Source: Chloroflexota bacterium
GTDB taxonomy: Bacteria > Chloroflexota > Limnocylindria > Limnocylindrales > CSP1-4
NCBI GenBank assembly: GCA_021786265.1
Contig: JAJYNP010000226.1
Span: 6,782 to 70,781 of the forward strand
Direction of reading: 5' to 3'
DNA length: 64,000 bases
Of this stretch, positions 1 to 8,474 are shown one piece after another. The number at the start of each line of letters is the position of its first letter. Position 1 is the stretch's first letter. Made by a program: the position numbers and the translations under genes. The notes below the pieces were generated by a model. The model ran no database searches. It saw nothing but the letters and a program-made list of their open reading frames with translations, and was not told the origin of the DNA.

Positions 1-82
1 ATCGCCGGCCCGCCGGGCCGCGCCGCTTTCCCGGCCGAGAGCGCGGGCAGGGCGTGCGGCGAGCCTCCTGCCCCGGCTGGTC

Positions 83-1756
83 ATGGCGGTGGGTGCCTTC
101 GTGGCGCTCTCGGACGCGTTCGCGTTCGGGCAGGCGAGCCTCGCGAGCATCCAGGTGCTGCTCCCCTTCGACACGCCGGCCGCCGACCCGCTGATCGCCG
201 CGCTCAGCGCCGTCGGCCTCGCGGCGCTCACGATCGGGCTCTTCCGAGGCAAGCGCCTCGCCTGGTGGCTCGCGATCCTGGTCTTCGCCGCCGGCGTGCC
301 GGTGCAGGTGCTTGCGCTGGGACACACGGCCGGCGGGGTCGTCGCCGGGATCGCCCTGGCCCTGCTGACGCTGGACCGGAAACGCTACGGGGTTCGCTCC
401 GCGAGGACCTGGAGCTGGACCGCCTGGGGACTCCTGGTCGCCGGCGGTGCCATCGCGGCGGTGGAGACGGTCCTGCTCGTGCTCCGCGACCCGGCTGATT
501 CCCTGCCGGCCGAACTGCCGGACCTGACGAGCATTGCCGCGGCCCTGAGCCGCTGGCTGGCCTTCGGGGACCTCTCGGCGCCTCCGTCCGGACCCCGCAC
601 AGCGCTGATCCTGGCCATGGCAATCGCCTCACGGCTGGCGGTGGCGCTGGCGCTGCTCGCGATGCTGCGTCCGGTCGGTGACGACGTGCCCGCGGTCGAT
701 CTGCCCGCCAGGGTGCGCGAGCTGGGCCGGAGGTACGGGCGCGGCGCCCTGCTCCCCTTCCAGCTGGCCGAGGACAAGCGCTGGTACAGCCCGGCCGGCA
801 GGGAGGGGTTCGTGGCGTACGGCCGGGACGGCCGCGTCGCCGTCGCCGTCGGCGATCCCGTGGGGAGCGATGGCGACCGGTGGCTGGTCTTCGCGTCGTT
901 CATCGACGCGTGCCGGCGGCACGACTGGGTGCCGGTGGTGTACCAGGTGTCGGAGGCGAGCCTGGAGGGGCTGCGTGCGCTCGGCTTCCAGGCCTCGCCG
1001 ATCGGGCGCGAGGCGGTCGTCGACCTCGCCACGTTCAACCTCTCGGGTGCCCGGCGCGCGAACCTCAGGCACACCATCACGCGGGCGCGGCGCGGCGGCC
1101 TCACCGTGGCCTGGTACCCCGACGGGCTGGGCGACGACACCGACCGGCTCGGGCCGTCCCTCGTCATGGTCGACGCGGCCTGGCGAGCGGCCGCCGGATC
1201 GGCCGACATGGGCTTCACGATCGGCCGGTTCTCGCCCGGCGAGCTGCGCCGGTCGCCGCTCGCGGTCGCCATCGACGCGCGCGGCACGCCGACGGCGTTC
1301 GTCTCGTTCCGGCCGACCGGCGCGGACCACGGGTTCGTGCTCGACCTGATCCGGCGCATTCCCGGTGGGGTGCCCGGCGCGGTGGAGTTCTGCCTCGCGG
1401 CGGCGGCGGAGCGGTTCCGGGACGCCGGTGCCACCACGCTCTCGCTGGGCCTTGCGCCGCTGAGCGGCCTCGACCCCGCCGGGCAGCGCATGGAGGAGCG
1501 CGCACTGGCGGCCGTCGCCCGGCTGGTTCGCCCGTTCTACGACGTGGAGGGGCTGGCCTTCTTCAAGGACAAGTTCGCGCCGCGCTGGGAGGCGCGGTAC
1601 GTGGCCGTGCCGTCACGGGTCCACCTGCTGGGGCTTCTCCTCGCGCTCGCGAGGCTGCATCTCGGGAGCCTCCGCCGGGCGACCGTGCATGCCGCGGCGG
1701 ACGTGGCGCGCTCGCAGGTCGCCTGGGCGACCCGGGGCAGGCGCGCGCTGGGCTGA
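83..1756 (+). CDS. DUF2156 / MprF C-terminal-like membrane protein
   Basis: The N-terminal ~200 residues are hydrophobic, with several membrane segments. The C-terminal ~330 residues read as a DUF2156 (phosphatidylglycerol lysyltransferase C-terminal, GNAT-fold) domain; recognisable stretches are the YGRGALLPFQLAEDKRWY segment, the AVGDPVGS segment and the FKDKFAP segment near the end. Known MprF-type proteins move an aminoacyl group from tRNA to a membrane lipid, but many DUF2156 proteins have no proven substrate. The start at 83 is only the first ATG: the frame is open back to base 2 (Arg-rich stretch before the first membrane segment), so the gene may begin upstream and be partial here. 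It converges with the ACT protein on the other strand, 9 bp away. Family call is good, substrate unknown. Confidence 0.75.
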   Translation: MAVGAFVALSDAFAFGQASLASIQVLLPFDTPAADPLIAALSAVGLAALTIGLFRGKRLAWWLAILVFAAGVPVQVLALGHTAGGVVAGIALALLTLDRKRYGVRSARTWSWTAWGLLVAGGAIAAVETVLLVLRDPADSLPAELPDLTSIAAALSRWLAFGDLSAPPSGPRTALILAMAIASRLAVALALLAMLRPVGDDVPAVDLPARVRELGRRYGRGALLPFQLAEDKRWYSPAGREGFVAYGRDGRVAVAVGDPVGSDGDRWLVFASFIDACRRHDWVPVVYQVSEASLEGLRALGFQASPIGREAVVDLATFNLSGARRANLRHTITRARRGGLTVAWYPDGLGDDTDRLGPSLVMVDAAWRAAAGSADMGFTIGRFSPGELRRSPLAVAIDARGTPTAFVSFRPTGADHGFVLDLIRRIPGGVPGAVEFCLAAAAERFRDAGATTLSLGLAPLSGLDPAGQRMEERALAAVARLVRPFYDVEGLAFFKDKFAPRWEARYVAVPSRVHLLGLLLALARLHLGSLRRATVHAAADVARSQVAWATRGRRALG

Positions 1757-1765
1757 GGGCGCGGG

Positions 1766-2179
1766 TCAGCGGGCCGGGGCGAGCGCGTGGATCACCGGCA
1801 ACCCGAGGACCTCCCGCGCACGGGCTTCGTCGTCGACCGTGAACGCGATCTGGATCATCGAGTCACGGCGCCCCACGACCAGGATCCCGGTGATGTTGAC
1901 CCTGGCGGCAGCGAGCCTCTCGGTCAGCTCGGCGATGCCTCCCGGCCGATCCTCGACCTCCACGCAGAGGGTGTCGCCCTCCACGAAGGGGATCCCCATG
2001 CTGTGGAGGACGTCGCGCGTCATGGCGTCGTCATCGGTGGTGAGCATCGCGCACATCTTCGTGCCGGCGCCACTGCCCGCGATGGACTGGATGTTGATGC
2101 CGCGCATGGCGAGGGCCCGCGTCACGTGAGCGAGCTCTCCCGGGCGATTCTCGAGCTGGATCACGAACGGCTGGCCCAT
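1766..2179 (-). CDS. Tandem ACT-domain protein (IlvN-like)
   Basis: A 137-residue protein made of two ACT domains. The first begins MGQPFVIQLENRPGEL with the (R)GINIQSI strand; the second follows near residue 70 (VEVEDRPGGIAELTERL ... VNITGILV). ACT domains bind amino acids and regulate enzymes; the first half resembles the small subunit of acetolactate synthase, but the protein is shorter than IlvN/IlvH and no large subunit is nearby. An amino-acid-sensing regulatory protein is the safest reading. The start at 2179 was chosen because AAGGAG lies about 9 nt upstream; the longer open frame upstream is Arg/Pro-rich and unlike the family. It lies 135 bp after hypA on the same strand and may be read from the hydrogenase operon or its own promoter. 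Confidence 0.75.
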   Translation of the reverse strand: MGQPFVIQLENRPGELAHVTRALAMRGINIQSIAGSGAGTKMCAMLTTDDDAMTRDVLHSMGIPFVEGDTLCVEVEDRPGGIAELTERLAAARVNITGILVVGRRDSMIQIAFTVDDEARAREVLGLPVIHALAPAR

Positions 2180-2314
2180 GGTCCCGGTCTCCTTCGCCCG
2201 CCCTGGCCGCGTCGCGCCCGCGTCGCAGCCTGGAGCGAGCCTGCGTGGTGTCGACGCCGGCCCGTGCCGGCCGGCGTGCTCCATCCCGGCCCGACATGGC
2301 GCCGGGCCCGATCG

Positions 2315-2701
2315 TCACCGCTCCGCGATGGCCACCTCCCTCGGCGTCAAGGGATCGAGCTCGTCCGTCTCCACCCCATCGATCGCGCAGGCGTCGCCGG
2401 CGAGCACCGCCAGGTCGACCCCGGCGCAGGCCGGGCACATCGGGAAGTCATCGTCGACCTCGCTCACGCGTCCGCATCCGCGACACTCGACCCGCCCGGG
2501 CACGCGCTCCACCTCGAGCCGTGCCCCTGCGGCGGCCGTGCCGGGGGTGAGCAACTCCCAGTAGAAGCGGATCGAATCCTCGGTCACGCCCGACAGGACG
2601 CCGAGCTGCAGACGGACGGCGCGCAGCGGCCGGCTGCCCCGCGCGCGGCCCTCGGCCAGTGCGGCGTCCAGGATCCGTTGCGTTGCCGTCAGCTCATGCA
2701 C
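2315..2701 (-). CDS. hypA: Hydrogenase nickel-insertion protein HypA
   Basis: A 128-residue protein starting GTG-His-Glu-Leu, which supplies the conserved N-terminal His2/Glu3 nickel ligands of HypA. The C-terminal half carries the zinc-binding CRGC...CPAC pair. HypA works with HypB to deliver Ni to the large subunit of NiFe hydrogenases; no hypB is in the window. The GTG at 2701 overlaps the end of the upstream maturation protease gene by 8 nt, so the two are translationally coupled and belong to the Hdr-Mvh operon. A start further upstream would hide the His-Glu motif inside the protein and can be dismissed. High confidence. Confidence 0.93.
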   Translation of the reverse strand: MHELTATQRILDAALAEGRARGSRPLRAVRLQLGVLSGVTEDSIRFYWELLTPGTAAAGARLEVERVPGRVECRGCGRVSEVDDDFPMCPACAGVDLAVLAGDACAIDGVETDELDPLTPREVAIAER

Positions 2702-3251
2702 GGTCCGCACCCCCGTCCGCTGACCCGCCGGACTCCACCTGCAGCAATCGCAGCACCTCCGCCGCCGCACGCGGCACCGCATCGGCGACGGCCGGCGACA
2801 GCTCGTCGGTCACCTCGACGTCGAGGTCCGCCTCGACGGCCACGATCCATGGCGCGCCGGGGAGCGTCGCGCCGAGCGCCCGGCCAAGGACGAGCGCCGC
2901 CGAGAGGGAGCTGTCGTGCGCCGACGCCAGGCGGTCGCGTCCCCGGTCGGGCAGGTCGTCCAGCCGCAGGCAGCGCACGGTCCCCGGCGGTCCGTCGCCG
3001 GTGGCGATGGCGTCGACGAGGATCGCCCGCTCGTAGCCGATGAGGCGCTCCATCAGGCGGAGGCCACCCAGCGACAGGCGGTCCACCTCGACGCGGTCCC
3101 CACCCGGGCAGCACTCCACGCCGGCACCCGGCGCCCGGGCGTCGAGCAGCGCCTCGATCTCCTCGACGACCCGCCAGCCCACGCCGTCGTCGCCGAGAAT
3201 CGGGTTCCCGAGACCCAGGACGAGCGTCGTTCCCGCATGCGGCTCGCTCAT
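2694..3251 (-). CDS. Hydrogenase maturation protease (HycI/HyaD family, M52)
   Basis: A 185-residue protein with the family's opening motif GLGNPILGDDGVG at residues ~13-25 and a second conserved acidic region (ILVDAIATGDGPPG) after residue ~75. These peptidases cut the C-terminal tail off the NiFe large subunit once nickel has been inserted. The neighbouring large subunit (3274-4764) carries such a tail, 28 residues beyond its final Cys/His motif, and is the obvious substrate. It lies 22 bp downstream of mvhA and overlaps hypA by 8 nt. High confidence in family and partner. Confidence 0.92.
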   Translation of the reverse strand: MSEPHAGTTLVLGLGNPILGDDGVGWRVVEEIEALLDARAPGAGVECCPGGDRVEVDRLSLGGLRLMERLIGYERAILVDAIATGDGPPGTVRCLRLDDLPDRGRDRLASAHDSSLSAALVLGRALGATLPGAPWIVAVEADLDVEVTDELSPAVADAVPRAAAEVLRLLQVESGGSADGGADRA

Positions 3252-3273
3252 GGTCTGCCTCGCAGTCCCCGGC

Positions 3274-4764
3274 TCAGCAGTACTGCCGCAGCACGTCGAC
3301 GATCGCGCCGTCGGCGTCGTGGATGGTGACCTCGAGCGGCATCTGCCCCGGCAGCGAGTGCGTCGCGCACCCGAAACAGGGGTCGTACGAGCGGAACGCC
3401 ATCTCGATGCGGTTGAGCATCCCGTCGGTCACCACCGTGCCCGCCTTGATGAAGCTCTGGGCGGCGCGCCGGACCGACATCGAGATCGGCGCGTAGTTGT
3501 TGGTCGTGCCCACCACCAGGTTGACCCGCGTCAGCAGCCCGCGTTCGTCGGTCCAGTAGTGATGGGTGAGCGTGCCCCGCGGCGCCTCGACCGTCCCCAC
3601 GCCCTCGGTCGGAGTCTCGGTGGGGACGGCCCGCACATCGTCCGAGGCGATCTCCGGGTCGGTGGCGAGTTCGAGCATGCGTTCGGCGGCGTACAGCAGC
3701 TCGATCAGCCTCGCCCAGTGCGTGGCGAGCCGGTTGTGCACCATGCCGTGGCGACCGGATGGCGACGGCTCGGGCGCGAGCGTGGCGAAGAAGCGCTCGA
3801 ACTCGGCCTGGGCCAGCGGCGTGGCCATCCCGTCCGCGACGTTCAGCCGCGCCAGCGGCGACGCGACGTAGACCCCCGAGTCCTTGCCGTCGACGAAACC
3901 CTTCCACCCCACCCGCTTCAGGTAGGGGAACTTCAGGTAGGTCCACGGCTCGACGCGCTCGGCGATCCAGTCGGTGTACTCGGCGGGCTCGTAGGTCCCC
4001 AGCGGCTCACCGTCGGGGGCAACGACGCGCACCCGGCCGTCGTAGAAGTTGGGCCGCTGCCCGTCGTCGACCAGCCCCATGTAGTACGTGCGGTCGGTGT
4101 AGGCCTCGCCGGTGAGCAGGTCGCGGTACCCCGCGTCGTTCAGCACGATCTGGTCGAAGAGCTGGAGGCTGCCCCGGGCGAACTCGATCGCCCAGCGACC
4201 GATCTCCTCGATCTCGGCCCGTTCCGCCTCGGTGATCGACCTGGTCATCCCCCCGGGGACGGCGGTCACGGGGTGGACGCCACGGCCGCCGATGATCTCG
4301 ATCACGCGATGGCCCGAGCGACGCGCCTGGATGACCCGCCCGCCGATCTCCAGCCCAACCTTGCGCACCACGCCCAGGATGCTCCGCTCGGCGACCGGTG
4401 CGTCGGGCCCCACGATGAAGTCGGGGCCCCCGAGCGCGTAGAAGTGCGTGGTGTGATCGGTGAAGTAGAAGCCGCTGTAGAGCAGCTCGCGGAGCAGGCG
4501 CGCCGGTCGGGGTGGCGTGACGTGGTAGACGGCGTCCGCCGCCTTGGCCGCCGCCATGTGGTGCGCCTCCGGGCACACGCCGCAGATGCGGTTGGTGAGG
4601 ACCGGCATCTCCTCCACCGGCCGGCCCACGCAGAACCGCTCGAAGCCGCGGAGTTCCGGGATCTGGAAGTACGTGTTGGCGACGTCGCCGCGCTCGTCCA
4701 GGAAGATCTCGATCTTGCCGTGTCCCTCGAGACGGGTGATCGGGTCGATGGTGATGCGTTGCAT
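3274..4764 (-). CDS. mvhA: NiFe hydrogenase large subunit, group 3c (MvhA)
   Basis: A 496-residue catalytic subunit. The N-terminal nickel motif RICGVCPEAHH is at ~58-68 and the C-terminal motif DPCFGCATH at ~460-468, giving the four Cys that hold the NiFe(CN)2CO centre. 28 residues follow the last motif and are expected to be removed by the protease encoded next door. It oxidises H2 (or makes it) and passes electrons to the small subunit MvhG and on through MvhD to HdrABC. Length fits the family. The ATG at 4764 begins MQRITIDPITRLEGHGK, the usual N-terminus of group 3 large subunits. The gene order (mvhD-mvhG-mvhA behind hdrCBA) supports group 3c rather than a bidirectional NAD-linked enzyme. 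High confidence. Confidence 0.94.
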   Translation of the reverse strand: MQRITIDPITRLEGHGKIEIFLDERGDVANTYFQIPELRGFERFCVGRPVEEMPVLTNRICGVCPEAHHMAAAKAADAVYHVTPPRPARLLRELLYSGFYFTDHTTHFYALGGPDFIVGPDAPVAERSILGVVRKVGLEIGGRVIQARRSGHRVIEIIGGRGVHPVTAVPGGMTRSITEAERAEIEEIGRWAIEFARGSLQLFDQIVLNDAGYRDLLTGEAYTDRTYYMGLVDDGQRPNFYDGRVRVVAPDGEPLGTYEPAEYTDWIAERVEPWTYLKFPYLKRVGWKGFVDGKDSGVYVASPLARLNVADGMATPLAQAEFERFFATLAPEPSPSGRHGMVHNRLATHWARLIELLYAAERMLELATDPEIASDDVRAVPTETPTEGVGTVEAPRGTLTHHYWTDERGLLTRVNLVVGTTNNYAPISMSVRRAAQSFIKAGTVVTDGMLNRIEMAFRSYDPCFGCATHSLPGQMPLEVTIHDADGAIVDVLRQYC

Positions 4765-4783
4765 GGTGCCGTCCTGCTCCCCG

Positions 4784-5797
4784 TCACTGCTTCCGGTCGT
4801 CGGCCCACGCCGCCCGGCCGGCGCGCAGCAGCGACCTGGCCAGGTTGAAGCGGTAGAACTGGCCGGCCGGGTCCGGGATGCCGTCGAGGACGCGGTCGAT
4901 CGCGGCCGGGTCGCCCGCGTCGATCACCGAGGCGAAGGCCGACATCAGCCGCGCCCCGAAGTCGACCACGCCGTCGGCCGGTCCGTAGCACCCGATGCAC
5001 TGGGCGCCGGCGGCCGGGCAGAGCGCCCCGCACCCGTCGCGCGTGGCCGGTCCATTGCAGGGGATCCCCTGTTCGAGCAGGCACAGCGTGGGATCGAGCC
5101 GCGGGAGCGACTGGATCCGGGCGAACGACGCGATGCTCTTGGCGTGCCGCTCGCGGCCGCATTCGTCGCAGACGGTGGAGTGCCCCGCACCCAGCACGGA
5201 CCCGGCCGGCGGGAGTTGGGCCCTGCCGGCGATCGCGGCGATGGCGAGATCGAGGACGGCCGCGATCTGGTGCGGCTCCGGCGGACACCCGGGGACGTAG
5301 TAGTCGACGCGCACGACCTGGTCGAGCGTCCGGACCGTGGGACAGAACTCGGGGATGTGAAGCTCGCCCTCGGGCACCGTCACGGAGGGCAGCGGCCGGA
5401 CGTGCTGCGGGTTGTCCGTGGAGACGGACTCGTAGGCGGCATCGAAGATGGCGCTCCGGCTGGACAGGTTCGCGAGCCCGGGGATGCATCCCTCGCCGGC
5501 GCACGACCCGAAGGCGACCAGCAGCTGCGACTTGCGTCGCAGCAGGTGCGCCAGCTCCTCGTTCTCGCTGTTGCGGATGCTGCCGCTGAAGAGGGTGAGG
5601 GCGATCGAGCCGTCCGGCAGCGCCTCGACGTCGCGGTACTTGGCGTCCATCGCGACCGGCCAGAACACCACGTCGAAGGCCGCGTCCAGCTCCAGGACCT
5701 TGGCGCCGGTGTTCAGCACGGCGATGTCGCACCCCCCGCAGGAGGCCGCCCAGTACATGGCGAACTTCGGCTTCCCGTTCCCGGGCGTGGCGCTCAT
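4784..5797 (-). CDS. mvhG: NiFe hydrogenase small subunit (MvhG)
   Basis: A 337-residue iron-sulfur subunit. WAASCGGCD near residue ~20 and FGSCAGEGC near ~97 supply proximal cluster cysteines; VPGCPPEP (~170), CDECGRE (~211) and a Cys-rich C-terminal segment (CGALCP...CIGCYG) provide further cluster ligands. It carries electrons from the NiFe site in MvhA to MvhD. No Tat signal is present, so the complex is cytoplasmic as expected for group 3 enzymes. The ATG at 5797 overlaps the TGA of mvhD (ATGA), and mvhA follows after 19 bp. The longer open frame upstream is the mvhD coding region in another frame and was discarded. Confidence 0.92.
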   Translation of the reverse strand: MSATPGNGKPKFAMYWAASCGGCDIAVLNTGAKVLELDAAFDVVFWPVAMDAKYRDVEALPDGSIALTLFSGSIRNSENEELAHLLRRKSQLLVAFGSCAGEGCIPGLANLSSRSAIFDAAYESVSTDNPQHVRPLPSVTVPEGELHIPEFCPTVRTLDQVVRVDYYVPGCPPEPHQIAAVLDLAIAAIAGRAQLPPAGSVLGAGHSTVCDECGRERHAKSIASFARIQSLPRLDPTLCLLEQGIPCNGPATRDGCGALCPAAGAQCIGCYGPADGVVDFGARLMSAFASVIDAGDPAAIDRVLDGIPDPAGQFYRFNLARSLLRAGRAAWADDRKQ

Positions 5798-6378
5798 GCG
5801 ATCACCCCCGGATCGACCGGCGGTGTGCACCCGGCGTCCCCGTCGGTGGGCGCCGGTGGTGCGGACGGCCAGTCCAGCGGGCCCAGCGCACGCACCTGCT
5901 CGACGAACGTCGTGACCTCCCGTGCGAAGATGGCGCCTTCGCCCGCGCTCGCCCAGGTGAGCCGCAGGCGACCCGGCTCGATGCCGAACTGCTCGAGCGT
6001 GCGCTGGAGCAGCTGGTAGCGCCGCATCGTCTTGAAGTTCTGGTCGACGTAGTGGCAGTCGCCGGGGTGGCAGCCGCTGATCATTACGCCGTCGGCGCCC
6101 TCCGCGAACGCCTTCAGCACGAAGGTCGGGTCCAGCCGGCCGGAGCACATCAGGCGGATGAGGCGGATGTTCGGTGGGTACTTCATGCGGGACGTGCCGG
6201 CCAGGTCGGCCGCCCGGTAGCTGCACCAGTTGCAGGTGAAGCCGATGACGACCGGCTCGAAGACCTCGCCGGTCTCGGTCGGTCGAGCCACGCCGGGGGT
6301 GGCCGCGGGCTCGGGTGCCTCGGCGCCGTTCACCGGCGCCGCGAGCGTCCCGGGCTCGCGCAGGACCGTGGCGCTCAT
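5794..6378 (-). CDS. mvhD: Mvh delta subunit, electron-transfer link to HdrA (MvhD)
   Basis: A 194-residue protein with the MvhD/FlpD signature: IGFTCNWCSYRAADLAG at ~45-62, MCSGRLDP, and SGCHPGDCHY, whose cysteines hold a [2Fe-2S] cluster. MvhD docks on HdrA and passes electrons from the hydrogenase to the flavin. The first ~40 residues (Ala/Pro/Glu-rich) are a variable extension. Start and stop overlap hdrA and mvhG by 4 nt each (ATGA), so the three subunits are translationally coupled. Clear family member. Confidence 0.93.
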   Translation of the reverse strand: MSATVLREPGTLAAPVNGAEAPEPAATPGVARPTETGEVFEPVVIGFTCNWCSYRAADLAGTSRMKYPPNIRLIRLMCSGRLDPTFVLKAFAEGADGVMISGCHPGDCHYVDQNFKTMRRYQLLQRTLEQFGIEPGRLRLTWASAGEGAIFAREVTTFVEQVRALGPLDWPSAPPAPTDGDAGCTPPVDPGVIA

Positions 6379-8474
6379 GCGGGCACCGCCTCTCGCTCGG
6401 GCTCGCGGGCGGCGGTCTGCAGCAGCAGGCCCTCGATCTGCGAGAGGATCTGCTCGTTGCTGAACACGGTGCCGCTGATGGCGCCGGCGGGACACGCCGC
6501 CACGCAGGTGCCGCAGCCCTGGCACAGCGCCGGGTTGATCTCGGTGACCATGCGGTCCTCGTGGAAGGCGATGGCGCCGAACGGGCAGAGGTTGTTGCAG
6601 ATGCGGCAGCCCGAGCACATCGACGCGTCGACGGATGCCCGCACCGGCTCCAGCGCGATCTCGCCCTGCTGGATCCGGCCGAGCACCCGGGCCGACGCGG
6701 CGGCGCCCTGCGCCACCGTGGTGGGGATGTCCTTCGGACCCTGCACCGCGCCGGCCACCAGGACGCCCTCGGTCATGGTGGCGACCGGGTCCAGCTTCGG
6801 GTGCCGCTCGATCATCCAGCCCTCGTAGCTGCAGGAGATGCCGAACTTCTTGGCCACCTCCCTCGCGTCGGCCTGTGGCTCGAGTCCCGCGGAGAGGATC
6901 ACCATGTCGACAGGGATCCGGCGCTGGCGGCCGGCGAGGGTGTCCTCCACGTGGACCACCAGCTTCCCCTCCTCCTCGGGGGTGCGCGCGCCGTCGCTGA
7001 CCTCCGCGACCTTGCCGCGGACGAAGACGGTGCCTTCGTCGAGGAGCCGCTGGTAGAACTCGTCGTAGCCCTTCGAGGGCGTCCGCATGTCGATGTAGAA
7101 CTCGTAGACGGTGGCGCCGGTGTGCTCCTTCACCAGGTGCGCGAACTTGAGGCTCTGCATGCAGCAGATGGAGGAGCAGTAGCTGTTGTAGGCGCGATCG
7201 CGGCTGCCCACGCAGTGGACGATGCCCACCGTCTTCGGCTCGGTCACCCCGTCGCGGAGGACCACCCGCCCCCCGGTGGGCCCGGCCGCGTTGGAGAGAC
7301 GCTCGAACTCCAGGCTGGTGAACACGTTGGGCAGCCGGCCGTAGCCGTACTGCGGGATCCGCCGCGCGTCAAACAGCTTGAAGCCGGTGGCCAGGACGAT
7401 GTTGCCCACCTCGACGGTGAGGATCTCGTCCTCCTGGTCGAACCGGATCGACTGGGGCGGGCAGAACTTCTCGCACGCGCGGCAGGTGCCCTTGAGGTAG
7501 TACGTGCAGTGCTCCCGGTCGATCACCGGGTACTTGGGCACGGCCTGGGCGAACGGCACGTAGATCGCCTTCCGGTAGCCCAGCCCCGCCTCGAACTGGG
7601 TGTCGATGACGTTGACCGGGCACTTCTCCCAGCAGACGCCGCAGCCCGTGCACGTCGACTCGTCGACCTGGCGGGCGCGCCGCCGGATCTCCACGGTGAA
7701 GTTGCCCACGTACCCGGAGACGCGTTCGACCTCGCTGTAGGTGAGCAGCGTGATGTTCGGGTGGGTGCCGGCCTCGACCATCCGCGGGGTCAGGATGCAG
7801 GCCGAGCAGTCCAGCGTCGGGAACGTCTTGTCGAACTGGGCCATGTGTCCGCCCAGCGACGGCTCGCGTTCCACGAGATAGACGGGGTGCCCGGCGTTGG
7901 CGATCTCGAGCGCCGCGGAGATGCCGCCGATCCCGCCACCCACGACCAGGGTCGCCGGATGGATGGGGACCCGCAGCGGCTTCAGCTCCTCGTCGTGCCG
8001 GACACGCTCCACCCCACCCGCGACGATTGCCCTGGCCTTCTCAGTGGCCGCGGCCCGATCGGTGTGGACCCAGGAGTCCTGCTCGCGAATGGAGACGAGC
8101 TCGCAGAGGTACGGGTTCAGCCCGGCGTTCTCGCAGGCGGTGCGGAAGGTCCGTTCGTGCAGGTGGGGCGAGCAGGCCGCCACCACCACCCGGTTGATGT
8201 GGCGCTCCCGGATGTCTCGTTCGATGAGTTCCTGCCCCAGGCTGGAGCACATGAACCGGTAGTCCCTGGCGACCGTGACGCCACGGCTGCCCAGGTTCGC
8301 GGCGGCCCAGTCGCGGACCGCCTCGACATCGACCGTGCCGGCGATGTTGCTGCCGCAGTGGCAGACGTAGACGCCGATCCGCAGGTCGGCCCCGTGCACG
8401 GGGGTCGGGTCCGACGGAGCCGTCATGCCGAGGCTCGCAGCCTTCTCGGCGCTCACCGTCTTCTCGGGGTTCAC
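6375..8474 (-). CDS. hdrA: Heterodisulfide reductase subunit A, flavin iron-sulfur bifurcation subunit
   Basis: A 699-residue HdrA. An N-terminal extension and the HdrA-specific domain (YVCHCGSNIAGTVD; VAACSPHLHERTFR) precede the FAD site VVGGGIGGISAALE near ~170. The HdrA motif LDCSACILTPRM follows, then ferredoxin-type motifs at ~274-285 (CTGCGVCWEKCP) and ~320-340, and a C-terminal two-cluster ferredoxin at ~618 and ~650 (CSGCRICNNLCP, CQGCGTCVAACP). Known HdrA enzymes split electron pairs at FAD, sending one to ferredoxin and one to the disulfide site in HdrB. The GTG at 8474 overlaps the hdrB stop (GTGA). The CoM-S-S-CoB substrate of methanogens is unlikely here, so the natural disulfide or other acceptor is unknown. 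Confidence 0.93.
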   Translation of the reverse strand: MNPEKTVSAEKAASLGMTAPSDPTPVHGADLRIGVYVCHCGSNIAGTVDVEAVRDWAAANLGSRGVTVARDYRFMCSSLGQELIERDIRERHINRVVVAACSPHLHERTFRTACENAGLNPYLCELVSIREQDSWVHTDRAAATEKARAIVAGGVERVRHDEELKPLRVPIHPATLVVGGGIGGISAALEIANAGHPVYLVEREPSLGGHMAQFDKTFPTLDCSACILTPRMVEAGTHPNITLLTYSEVERVSGYVGNFTVEIRRRARQVDESTCTGCGVCWEKCPVNVIDTQFEAGLGYRKAIYVPFAQAVPKYPVIDREHCTYYLKGTCRACEKFCPPQSIRFDQEDEILTVEVGNIVLATGFKLFDARRIPQYGYGRLPNVFTSLEFERLSNAAGPTGGRVVLRDGVTEPKTVGIVHCVGSRDRAYNSYCSSICCMQSLKFAHLVKEHTGATVYEFYIDMRTPSKGYDEFYQRLLDEGTVFVRGKVAEVSDGARTPEEEGKLVVHVEDTLAGRQRRIPVDMVILSAGLEPQADAREVAKKFGISCSYEGWMIERHPKLDPVATMTEGVLVAGAVQGPKDIPTTVAQGAAASARVLGRIQQGEIALEPVRASVDASMCSGCRICNNLCPFGAIAFHEDRMVTEINPALCQGCGTCVAACPAGAISGTVFSNEQILSQIEGLLLQTAAREPEREAVPA

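Noticed and set aside
4302..5732. Second long frame over mvhA/mvhG on the same strand
   Set aside because: It is an Arg-rich out-of-frame shadow; hydrogenase subunits with intact motifs occupy the other frames.
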